Shown one piece after another: positions 1 to 7,074 of a stretch of DNA of 23,607 nt. The stretch lies in assembly GCA_937898625.1 (NCBI GenBank), contig CALEJF010000012.1, positions 1-23,607 on the forward strand. The letters run 5' to 3'. This DNA is from an uncultured Clostridia bacterium (GTDB taxonomy: Bacteria > Bacillota > Clostridia > Oscillospirales > Acutalibacteraceae). How positions within the stretch are numbered: position 1 is the first letter of the stretch; each line of letters begins with the position of its first letter. The position numbers were made by a program, and so were the translations under genes. The notes under the pieces are model-generated. The model worked only from the letters and a program-made list of their open reading frames with translations. It was not told where the DNA came from and searched no databases.

Positions 1-791
1 TAGAGCGATTGAAAAATACGGTTTTGATGCTTTTGTTGTGGACGAAATATTTGATGTCGCTTTAACTGAATGTGAATTGAATGAAAAGGAAATGTTCTAT
101 ATAAAACAGTTTGATAGTTTTTATAATGGTTATAATTCGACTTTGGGTGGCGAGGGTATGAGCGGATATCAACCACCAACTGGTAAAAATCATAAACAAA
201 GTGTGCGTGTATGTCAAATAGACCCAAGTGGAAAATTAATTAAAGTTTGGGATAGCTTTGGTGATATTTATAGAGAGCTTGGACTTGCTAAAGGTGCGAT
301 TGCTAATGTATGTACTGGTCGCAAAGAAACTTCAGGTGGATTTGTATGGGTATATGAAAAAGATTACGACCCAAATAAGAACTATAGCAGAACTCCTAAA
401 ACAAGGGGTGGTGGTGCTCGTACTAATAAGCTCATTTTATTACTAGATTCAAATAATAAAATTATACAAAAATTTATTTCTGCTGTAGAAGCATCTGAAG
501 CTCTTGGGATATCTAAGCAAGAAGTGAGCAGAATATGCAAACATCAAAGAAAGAAACCAAAATATAATTTAGTTTTTAAAAGTGAATATATAGAGGAACA
601 ACGACTGAGCGTGAGAGAACTTTGCGAAGCATCGTAAAGTTATGCAACAGTCTGAACTGCAACTATAATCTAAAAAAGAAATTGCAGAGGAGCGGTCAGA
701 GGTAATCAGACCACTTAAAGAAGAACCGCCCCCGCCTATGATGATTTCATAGGTATAAATAGCTGACTACCGACAGCTATTAGTAACATAG
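1..791 (+). mobile_element. 3' part of a mobile intron, probably group I, with endonuclease ORF
   Basis: The left edge of the window lies inside an endonuclease gene (2-637). After its stop come about 150 non-coding bases rich in hairpins. CTGCAA 657-662 can pair with TTGCAG 682-687, GCGGT 692-696 with ACCGC 725-729, CCTATGA 735-741 with TCATAGG 747-753, and AATAGCTG 758-765 with CAGCTATT 774-781. The order (a long-range pair, then two closing hairpins, then the coding exon) fits the P7/P8/P9 side of a group I intron, but I could not prove the conserved core. The reading frame of the large gene downstream is closed by TGA at 764-766. It has no ribosome-binding site before its first possible start, so the coding sequence most likely begins in an exon outside the window. 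The 3' splice site is inferred to lie near 780-795; G791 could be the terminal G. A group II intron is less likely because no domain V match was seen. Confidence 0.55.
2..637 (+). CDS. GIY-YIG homing endonuclease with two NUMOD1/IENR1 repeats (5' partial)
   Basis: The frame is open to the left edge, so the N-terminus with the GIY and YIG strands and the catalytic arginine is missing; 211 residues are visible. The C-terminal half of the nuclease domain is clear: NEKEMFYIKQF, with the likely metal-binding Glu at about residue 30, then FYNGYNSTLGGEG with the conserved Asn at about residue 45. Two copies of the intron-endonuclease DNA-binding repeat follow. The first spans about residues 65-117 (VCQIDPSGKLIKVWDSF ending GGFVWVY) and the second about 141-196 (LLLDSNNKIIQKFISAVEAS ending NLVFKSEY). 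The family cuts intronless alleles and so spreads its intron. Here it sits just 5' of hairpins and of a coding exon without a start, which fits an intron-encoded enzyme. A free-standing gene is possible but less likely. The architecture call is firm; the intron link is inference. Confidence 0.86.
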   Translation, partial: RAIEKYGFDAFVVDEIFDVALTECELNEKEMFYIKQFDSFYNGYNSTLGGEGMSGYQPPTGKNHKQSVRVCQIDPSGKLIKVWDSFGDIYRELGLAKGAIANVCTGRKETSGGFVWVYEKDYDPNKNYSRTPKTRGGGARTNKLILLLDSNNKIIQKFISAVEASEALGISKQEVSRICKHQRKKPKYNLVFKSEYIEEQRLSVRELCEAS

Positions 792-3700
792 TGTTTTACG
801 CAATCGGTAATGTGGGCGACAGCAAAAAGTCCGATGACACAAGGGTTAATAATGCAAACGACCCAAAAGAACATATAATTGAAATTAGCGATGCTGATAA
901 GCCTTTGTCTGCTTTCCCAACTGGCAAAGAAGGCAATGTTGTTTGTCCTGTAGGAGAATGGTGTGATGGCAACTCAGCATACGATATCTTGCATTCTGCT
1001 GAATATGTATATGATGAAGAAGGCGAGTTTGAATCGTTCGGCGGAACAACATATGAATTCAGATATGAGATGAAGGATATTACTGAAGAACAGAGAGAAG
1101 TAAATATTAATGCGTGGAGAGACTTGTATAAGTTCATAGTAACTTCAACAGATGAAGAGTTCTATGCAAACTTAAAGAATTATTTTGTTGTAAATTCTGC
1201 ACTGTATTTCTATTTGTTCACAGAAAGATATACGATGGTCGATAACAGAGCTAAGAACAGCTTCTGGCATTATGGCAAAGTATATATTTCTAACGCTGAG
1301 GCTGCTGAACTTGGCGAAACAGAAGCAAGTTATTATATTATTGATGATGAAGCTGCTGCTATCAATGATGGCTATCGTTACGATTTAACTCAGGGTTACG
1401 ATATGGATACTGCGCTTGGCATTGACAATACTGGCGACTATGTATTCTCTTATGGTAAAGAAGATACTGATTACTATGTGGACGGAGACCCGACTTCTGA
1501 TTATGTGTTTAGAGTCGCAGATAGTGTATTCTTCTGTAGACTTCGTGATTTATTCCCGTCAGAAATGCAAGCGATGTTCAAAGACAGAGAAGAAAAGAAT
1601 GCTTGGAGTTCTATTTCTCTTATCAGTCAATGGGATAATGCTCAGGCTCAGTTCCCTGAAGAACTGTGGAGATTGGACTACGAAAGAAAGTATTATAGAA
1701 CATATCTTGGTTTGTCTATTGACAACAGCATAAATGAAGGCGAAGGTAGAGGCGTAGACAAATCCTTCTTAATTGGCAAATTCTTTGGTCGTAAGAAATA
1801 TGCAAGACGAGCATTTGAAACTAATCAAGAAATTTATTTTGCTACAAAGTATTTTGGCAATAAGGCTCTTTCGGATGTATTCTGGATTAGAGGCAATGTT
1901 CCTATTGGTGGCAGCATAAAGCCTAACTATTCTCTCACTTTAATTCCTTACTCTGATATGTATGTTTGTGTACAGTATACAAGTACTGGCACTCCAATTC
2001 ATAAGAAGGTAAAGGCTGGAGAAACTGTGCGCTTTGAAAGCGACGCAGAAAGAATGGACTTTATCTATGTTTATGCGGCAAGCTTCATTCAGGAAGTTGG
2101 CGATTTGTCAAGATGTTTTGTTGGTGACAATAACTTCTCAAGCGCAACTCGTCTGCAAAGACTTACAATTGGTAGCACTGATAATGGCTATGAAAATACA
2201 TTTATGAAAGAAGTTTTGGTTGCCAATAATCCACTTCTCGAATATTTAGACCTTAGAAATATTTCTGGTATTAATACAGTGATTAATCTAAGTAGCTGTA
2301 GCAATTTGAAGGAATTGTACGCAGAAGGCACAAATGCAACTGGTGTAATTTTTGCAAATGGCGGATTGTTACAGACTGCACATTTGCCGAGTATAACATC
2401 TTTGTCAATGAAGAACTTGAATTATATTCAAGATTTCGTAGTCAGCAACTATAACAATTTACAGACTTTAATTGTAGAAAATACTCCCAATATCAATACT
2501 TATGACATTATTAATATAGCACACTCTCTCAAGTTGCTTAGATTAATTAATTTGAATTGGGACTTTGTTCCCACAATTGAAAATGCTTCTATTTTTAATA
2601 GACTGTTGACAATTGGCGGCATTGACTCATCTGGATATGAGGTTGACATGTCTGTATTAACTGGTATTGCTTCTGTCGCTGTTGTTGGACAGCATGACTT
2701 ATATCAGTACCAAGAAGCGTGGTCTGACCTAACCATTGTTCCAACTACTGTTATTAAACAGTTTGCTGTTACATTTAAAAATGATGATGGCACTGTGTTG
2801 GATATTCAATATGTTGACCAATTTGAAAATGCTGTTGACCCTATCACGAAAGAAGAAAATCCAATTGCTACTCCTACAAAGAAGAGTACAATTAGCCACG
2901 ATTATACTTATGCTGGTTGGGATAGTTCTCTTGTTAATATTATTGAGGATAGAACAATTATCGCAACATATACAGAATCACTTAGAAAGTATACCGCTCA
3001 GTATGTTTCAAAGGGTGTAATTGTTAAGTCAGTTACTGGTCTGTATGGCGAAAACATTGTTTGTGATGATATTCCTGTTTATACAGCAGAAGAGCCATAT
3101 GCCTTCTATTTGTTTAACAGATGGGATAAGAGCGGATTCTTAGACAACGGTTTCGATGCCAATGGCGTTAAAACTATTAATGCCATTTTTGATAGATTTG
3201 AATATTCTTCTACTGCTTTTGATGGTAGAGATTTGGCAGACCTCTCTCCTGTTGAAATTTATGCAATGAACAAACTTGGTTTGGCACAAGATATCATTAC
3301 AGATGGAGACCCTTACTCTTTCTCGTTGGGTTATGACTTTAATTACGACGATATTGAATCTGTGGAAATTATTGGTGAAAACAGTGAGCTTGGTGATAAG
3401 TATAAAGGTGTTGTCGAATTTAATGGAAGTAATTATTTAGACACAGGTATTCAACTGTTTGATGAAGATAAGGATTTTATACTCGCTATTGATTATGAGT
3501 TTGCTAATGCCGCTGCAAATGCCGTACTTGCACAGTGCTATCAAGGAAACGGCAGTGTTGGATTTAAGCTACAGTATAATAATGGCGTTCAATTAAAATG
3601 GGGTTCAAACACATCTAATGTTGCAAATGTCAACGAACGAGAGATGATTGTTGTTAGACATAAAAAGGGTGATACTAACTTAACTGTTTATAGTTCTAAC

Positions 3701-4477
3701 TTGAATGAAACAGAAGTGGAAATTTCGTCTCTTGCAAGCAAGGAGTTTACATCTACGACAACTTTAATGTTTGGTTGTGAAAAGCAGACATCCACAATAT
3801 TTACCAATTATGCAACTGGAAAGATTCATTGGGCAAAGATTTGGTATAAAGATTTAGGTGAGGATGTTTGTAAAAAACTTGCCTTGTGGACGCACGAAAA
3901 TATTGGTTTTAATGCTTGTGGATTTAATAGATATTATTTGGTTGACAATCCTGATGGTATGTGTTCGTTTAGTTTGATTGGTTCACATTTATTGGAGAGA
4001 ACAAGACAAATGAATTCTACAGATACAAATGTTGGCGGTTGGGACAATTCGGAATTGAATCAATTCTTGAATGGCAGATTGTATAGTGCTATTCCAACTC
4101 AGATTAGGTCTTTGATTAAACCTGTCGTTGTTTGGTCTTCTGTTGGTGGTGGTTCAACGACTGCTCCTTCAACCGAACTATCGTCTTCTAACTGTTATAT
4201 TTCAATACCTTCTGTTAAGGATGTAGACGGAATTAACACGAGCGGTGTGGCAAATAGTGACCCTTATAATAGCGAAAGCTTTACCCATATTTCAATTTTC
4301 TCAAGTGTTGATGCAAGAAAACGAGCGTTTGATAATGGAGATTATAATGATTACTGGTTGCGTTCACCTGCCATTAATTATCCAAGATACTTTTGGAGAG
4401 TTGAAGCAGATGGTTCTTTATATGCGATTTCACCTGCCAATACTAAATATGGTGTATTGATTGAAATTTCGTTCTAA
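791..4477 (+). CDS. large virion adhesin/tail protein, 3' exon (LRR-like, InlB-like, LamG-like, DUF6273-like)
   Basis: This gives 1228 residues from a formal GTG at 791, but nothing like a Shine-Dalgarno site precedes it. The first residues (FYAIGNVGDSKK) read as mid-protein, so the true start is probably in an upstream exon. Regions seen: an N-terminal part with the block FYLFTERYTMVDNRAKN; solenoid-like, leucine-rich text at about 450-570 (LEYLDLRNISG, LKELYAEGTN); InlB/Listeria-Bacteroides-like beta repeats at about 656-805 (VTFKNDDGTVLDIQYVD, YAGWDSS); a LamG/concanavalin-like sandwich at about 875-1040 (FNGSNYLDTGIQLF, GKIHWAKIWY); and a C-terminal lectin-fold region of DUF6273 type at about 1045-1228 with the hallmark YWLRSP and the ending GVLIEISF. 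The multi-domain binding architecture suggests a structural tail or baseplate protein that touches the host surface. A terminator follows directly. The product class is fairly sure; its exact place in the virion is not. Confidence 0.8.
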   Translation: MFYAIGNVGDSKKSDDTRVNNANDPKEHIIEISDADKPLSAFPTGKEGNVVCPVGEWCDGNSAYDILHSAEYVYDEEGEFESFGGTTYEFRYEMKDITEEQREVNINAWRDLYKFIVTSTDEEFYANLKNYFVVNSALYFYLFTERYTMVDNRAKNSFWHYGKVYISNAEAAELGETEASYYIIDDEAAAINDGYRYDLTQGYDMDTALGIDNTGDYVFSYGKEDTDYYVDGDPTSDYVFRVADSVFFCRLRDLFPSEMQAMFKDREEKNAWSSISLISQWDNAQAQFPEELWRLDYERKYYRTYLGLSIDNSINEGEGRGVDKSFLIGKFFGRKKYARRAFETNQEIYFATKYFGNKALSDVFWIRGNVPIGGSIKPNYSLTLIPYSDMYVCVQYTSTGTPIHKKVKAGETVRFESDAERMDFIYVYAASFIQEVGDLSRCFVGDNNFSSATRLQRLTIGSTDNGYENTFMKEVLVANNPLLEYLDLRNISGINTVINLSSCSNLKELYAEGTNATGVIFANGGLLQTAHLPSITSLSMKNLNYIQDFVVSNYNNLQTLIVENTPNINTYDIINIAHSLKLLRLINLNWDFVPTIENASIFNRLLTIGGIDSSGYEVDMSVLTGIASVAVVGQHDLYQYQEAWSDLTIVPTTVIKQFAVTFKNDDGTVLDIQYVDQFENAVDPITKEENPIATPTKKSTISHDYTYAGWDSSLVNIIEDRTIIATYTESLRKYTAQYVSKGVIVKSVTGLYGENIVCDDIPVYTAEEPYAFYLFNRWDKSGFLDNGFDANGVKTINAIFDRFEYSSTAFDGRDLADLSPVEIYAMNKLGLAQDIITDGDPYSFSLGYDFNYDDIESVEIIGENSELGDKYKGVVEFNGSNYLDTGIQLFDEDKDFILAIDYEFANAAANAVLAQCYQGNGSVGFKLQYNNGVQLKWGSNTSNVANVNEREMIVVRHKKGDTNLTVYSSNLNETEVEISSLASKEFTSTTTLMFGCEKQTSTIFTNYATGKIHWAKIWYKDLGEDVCKKLALWTHENIGFNACGFNRYYLVDNPDGMCSFSLIGSHLLERTRQMNSTDTNVGGWDNSELNQFLNGRLYSAIPTQIRSLIKPVVVWSSVGGGSTTAPSTELSSSNCYISIPSVKDVDGINTSGVANSDPYNSESFTHISIFSSVDARKRAFDNGDYNDYWLRSPAINYPRYFWRVEADGSLYAISPANTKYGVLIEISF

Positions 4478-4483
4478 TTTGTT

Positions 4484-4516
4484 GGTGGAGGTGGGTTATA
4501 CCTGCCTCCACCTTTT
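4484..4516 (+). terminator. Rho-independent terminator after the large adhesin gene
   Basis: GGTGGAGG 4484-4491 pairs perfectly with CCTCCACC 4505-4512 and is followed by TTTT. It begins seven bases after the stop codon of the large adhesin gene and just before the ribosome-binding site of the next gene. Confidence 0.8.
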
Positions 4517-4530
4517 GTGAGGTAAATATT

Positions 4531-4845
4531 ATGTATTACAAAGTATTAAAGAATAATAAAGTAATAGATGTGCTTCAGGGTCTCACATATTTGAAATACC
4601 AACCAAAGAATAAAATCATGGTTTTATGTGGTTTAAATGAAGCACAAGCAATTCTTTCTTCTGACGGAAACACCATATGGCACGAAGTATCTTTATATGA
4701 ATTACCTGTAAGTGGATTTGATACTGTTGAAGTAGTTGAGATTGACGAGTATGAGTATAAGCAGTTAAAAATGTTAAACGGTAAGACGGCGGAAGAAATT
4801 GCTGATGCAGTAATCTTATCCTTAATTGAGGATGGCATTATTTAA
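4531..4845 (+). CDS. small conserved phage protein of unknown function
   Basis: This 104-residue acidic protein starts MYYKVLKNNKVIDVLQGLTY. GAGGT at about 4518-4522 gives normal spacing to the ATG. Visible text includes YLKYQPKNKIMVLCG, EAQAILSSDGNTIWHE, and a C-terminal helix NGKTAEEIADAVILSLIEDG. I recognise the general type as a small protein common next to tail-fibre genes in Bacillota phages, but I know no proven function. There is no signal peptide or membrane segment. It lies between the large adhesin and the XkdX-like gene, and its stop overlaps the start of that gene's strong ribosome-binding site, which suggests co-translation. A structural or assembly role in the tail is inference from position only. 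Confidence 0.85.
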   Translation: MYYKVLKNNKVIDVLQGLTYLKYQPKNKIMVLCGLNEAQAILSSDGNTIWHEVSLYELPVSGFDTVEVVEIDEYEYKQLKMLNGKTAEEIADAVILSLIEDGII

Positions 4846-4857
4846 GGAGGGATTATT

Positions 4858-4998
4858 GTGAAAGAATTTAGTGTATTTGTAGAGTCTATGAGACGACTGT
4901 ACAGAGACGGGAAGGTAAATGAAAAGAAAATTGTTGAATTATATGAAAGTGGAAAAATTACAGAAGAAGAAAAATGCTATATTTTAAACGCCCTTTAA
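4858..4998 (+). CDS. XkdX-like short phage protein (46 aa)
   Basis: GTG at 4858 follows AAGGAGGG at about 4844-4851 with good spacing, and the frame ends at TAA 4996-4998. The product of 46 residues has the helix-turn-helix-like pattern of the XkdX family: MRRLYRDGKVNEKKIVELY, then SGKITEEEKCYIL. XkdX proteins are tiny proteins encoded among tail genes of Bacillus PBSX-like and many other Bacillota phages; their function is unproven. The length (about 45-50 residues), the position right after a tail gene, and the KVxExxIxxLxxxGKITEEE pattern all agree. The nearby hairpin at 5007-5021 lies just past the stop. Coding is likely; the family name is recognition by eye. Confidence 0.75.
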   Translation: MKEFSVFVESMRRLYRDGKVNEKKIVELYESGKITEEEKCYILNAL

Positions 4999-5006
4999 TG
5001 GGACTT

Positions 5007-5027
5007 TGATACTCTGTATCAGGGTTT
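5007..5027 (+). other. small hairpin between genes, weak terminator or attenuator
   Basis: TGATAC 5007-5012 pairs with GTATCA 5016-5021 across a three-base loop, followed by GGGTTTT. The stem is short and AT-rich, so it may be only a weak pause or processing site before the next ribosome-binding site. Confidence 0.3.
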
Positions 5028-5063
5028 TATATATAAATATTATTTTATAAAGGAGGAAAAGAT

Positions 5064-5465
5064 ATGGCTGATAGAGCAAAACACGCATTTGGTGCGCTTG
5101 AGAACATTGATGCAGCACTACAAAATGAGCTAATTGATGCTTATGACATTTTATTTGTCAAAGATAAAAATGGTAAACCGTATGTTGGATGGATTGATAA
5201 AGATGGCAATAAAGTGATTTGCCAAGAAGAAGACGAAGTTGTTATTGTCGAGGGCGAATCTCTGCCTGAGTCTGGCGAGTCAGGAAAGATTTATGTTTTC
5301 GGTTCAGACGCTTATGTTTGGAATGGCAATGAATTCGTAAATCTGTGTAAGCCTACTGATGTATCTGCATTGGAGGAAGAAATTGCTACTAAGGTTACAG
5401 CAGAAGAAGTAAAAACAATGATTAAAGAATCTGAGGATTCTTCTGTTGAAATTGTAGAATTCTAA
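5064..5465 (+). CDS. small tail-fibre-type protein with LPxxG-GKIYV module
   Basis: This 133-residue protein has AAAGGAGG at about 5050-5057 before ATG 5064. After a short N-terminal part (MADRAKHAFGALENIDAAL) comes YDILFVKDKNGKPYVGWID. Next is the linker module common in phage fibres, at about residues 67-95: SLPESGESGKIYVFGSDAYV then WNGNEFVNL. The end is a predicted coiled coil (SALEEEIATKVTAEEVKTMI) closing with EIVEF. The next gene closes in almost the same way (TMIEEHSESA then TIVEF), so the two proteins share a C-terminal tag. It is likely a minor fibre or adapter in the host-binding apparatus. No enzyme motif is visible. It heads a close-set group of fibre genes to 6878. Confidence 0.85.
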   Translation: MADRAKHAFGALENIDAALQNELIDAYDILFVKDKNGKPYVGWIDKDGNKVICQEEDEVVIVEGESLPESGESGKIYVFGSDAYVWNGNEFVNLCKPTDVSALEEEIATKVTAEEVKTMIKESEDSSVEIVEF

Positions 5466-5488
5466 GACAAAGGTGGTGGATATAAAAC

Positions 5489-6391
5489 ATGGCTGAAAAT
5501 ATTTTACAAACACTGATTAACAACGCTATTGAAAATACCGTTGTTAAATTAACAACTGATATTGTAGTAACAGAAACCGCAATAGTGTCAAAAAATATTA
5601 CTATTGATTTGAATGGTTATACAATTAAGAACACAGAAGACATTTGGAATGAAGACGCAAAAAGTTGGTCTTTAATTTCTGTTCGCAATGGTGGTATTTT
5701 AACATTATTAGACAGTAGTGATGCTGGCACTGGTACTTTGCTTGCAAAAGAAAATGACTGCTTTGCTGTCGATGTTCGCAACGGCGGTATGTTAATTGTT
5801 GAAAGCGGTAATTACATTGGCAACATTTCTTCTGTTTATGTTCATAGTGGTATTGCATATATCAATGGCGGTTATTACAAGGTTCAACAAATTTCTGGTG
5901 CAAATGGATATGGAGAGACTATTAATTGTTATGATGCCAACTTCAAGAATGGCACAGCTAAAGTAATTATATCTGGTGGTTCTTTCTATAATTTTGACCC
6001 TACAGATGCTGCTGAACCTGCTGATTGTGGTCAGAGTTATCTATCCAAAAATACAAAGATGGTTTATGACGAGACCACAAACTCTTATGGGGTAACTAAA
6101 CGAGAGTTTAAGATTGTTGCTACAACCAGCGATAGAGTTGAATCGCTAGGGGTCAAAGACGGACAACTTATATTTATCCAAGACGAAGGAAGAGTTGCTT
6201 TTGATTTTAATGGTAATAGAGTTTTTTATGACCATAGTGATGAATTGGATGATATTTGCTCTAAGATTACCGCTCTTGAAGCAAAAGATGTGGAATTTGA
6301 AACACAGATGAAAGAAAAAGTTGATGCAACAACAGTGCAGACGATGATTGAAGAACATTCTGAGTCTGCAATGACAATTGTTGAGTTCTAA
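5489..6391 (+). CDS. beta-helix fibre/adhesin with C-terminal fibre module
   Basis: This 300-residue protein has AAAGGTGGTGG at about 5468-5479 before ATG 5489. Residues about 15-190 have the short repeated strands of a right-handed beta-helix (ITIDLNGYTIKN, GGILTLLDSSDAGTGTL, GGMLIVESGNY, IAYINGGYY, VIISGGSFYN). This style is known from bacterial surface proteins and phage depolymerase-like spikes. I see no clear catalytic set, so binding rather than cleavage is assumed. Residues about 222-250 (KDGQLIFIQDEGRVAFDF, RVFYD) repeat a module of the next gene, down to a shared 17-base DNA identity. The C-terminus (TMIEEHSESA then TIVEF) matches the tag of the previous gene. It looks like a recombinant fibre built from three exchangeable parts. 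Confidence 0.85.
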   Translation: MAENILQTLINNAIENTVVKLTTDIVVTETAIVSKNITIDLNGYTIKNTEDIWNEDAKSWSLISVRNGGILTLLDSSDAGTGTLLAKENDCFAVDVRNGGMLIVESGNYIGNISSVYVHSGIAYINGGYYKVQQISGANGYGETINCYDANFKNGTAKVIISGGSFYNFDPTDAAEPADCGQSYLSKNTKMVYDETTNSYGVTKREFKIVATTSDRVESLGVKDGQLIFIQDEGRVAFDFNGNRVFYDHSDELDDICSKITALEAKDVEFETQMKEKVDATTVQTMIEEHSESAMTIVEF

Positions 6392-6416
6392 ATTGTTCTA
6401 GTAATGGAGGTGCAAT

Positions 6417-6878
6417 ATGGCGGATACAACTACTAGACAAATATTATCCCTTGTTGCCACAAGCTCCTCTAAGATAAGAGATTTGGTGATAAAAGACGGA
6501 CAACTTATTTTCATTCAGGATTTAGGTCGTATTGCTTTTGACTTTAAGGGCAAGAGAGTTTTTTATAATCAAATTGTAGAATTGGACACCGAAGCTAACA
6601 GATTGGCATTGGAAGCCCCATTAAGCGGCTACTATTTCGTTATTGATAGTGCTTGTTTATGGTTCTATAAAGACGGTTGGATTCAGATTACTGAAAAACC
6701 GCAAGAAATAGTGTTCGTGGGAGTCGAGCTTCCACAACTAGGACAACAAGGAAAATTATATGTTGATACTGATGATAGAGAAATTTCTGTCTGGGATGAA
6801 GAAACTGATAAATATATAGTGGTTTCTAATTATACTCAAGAAGTTTCTGCCGCAGATATCGAAAATTTATTTGATTAA
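6417..6878 (+). CDS. small baseplate/fibre protein sharing the KDGQLIFIQD module
   Basis: This 153-residue protein has GGAGGT at about 6405-6410 before ATG 6417. Residues about 20-55 (IRDLVIKDGQLIFIQDLG, IAFDFKGKRVFYNQI) repeat the module of the previous protein. Then come SGYYFVIDSACLWFYKDGW and a second linker, VELPQLGQQGKLYVDTDDRE, of the LPxxGxxGKxYV type seen in the protein at 5064. It ends EVSAADIENLFD, a short tail that resembles the ends of the proteins at 7075 (VSEAEINALFQQ) and 10960 (DISDIDAIC). No catalytic motif is visible. A structural role in the adsorption apparatus is likely from content and neighbours. About 190 non-coding bases follow, so it probably ends its local group. 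Confidence 0.82.
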   Translation: MADTTTRQILSLVATSSSKIRDLVIKDGQLIFIQDLGRIAFDFKGKRVFYNQIVELDTEANRLALEAPLSGYYFVIDSACLWFYKDGWIQITEKPQEIVFVGVELPQLGQQGKLYVDTDDREISVWDEETDKYIVVSNYTQEVSAADIENLFD

Positions 6879-7074
6879 ATATTTTATTTATTAAATTCAA
6901 CTTTCATTTAGACTGCAAGAAAAATTGCATAGAGCTATATAGCGATACATAAAATTGCAAGAAAACTTGCACTTAAAATGAGAGTTTTATTTGTTTATAT
7001 TTTTATGTTTAGTGCTTGATGTTTAATGCTTATATTTTATTTTAAATTTGCAAATTTAAAGGAGAATGAAAATT
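6879..7074 (+). other. AT-rich leader/intergenic region with paired hairpins and a short repeat
   Basis: This non-coding stretch precedes the codon-biased 523-residue gene. It holds two similar hairpins, TGCAA 6914-6918 with TTGCA 6925-6929, and TGCAAG 6956-6961 with CTTGCA 6966-6971. A tandem near-repeat of 14 bases starts at 7005 and 7019 (ATGTTTAGTGCTT / ATGTTTAATGCTT). A possible promoter is TTGCAT 6925-6930, 17 bases, CATAAA 6948-6953, but the -10 match is poor. The ribosome-binding site AAAGGAG 7058-7064 lies at the end. The long leader and the codon bias of the gene suggest separate strong expression; the promoter is not proven. Confidence 0.4.

Noticed and set aside
638..790. Group II intron domain V/VI
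   Set aside because: The hairpins do not match the conserved domain V sequence, and the endonuclease type is the one usual for group I introns.
796..1137. 113-codon minus-strand frame opposite the large adhesin
   Set aside because: No supporting site, opposite a well-conserved coding region; a shadow frame.
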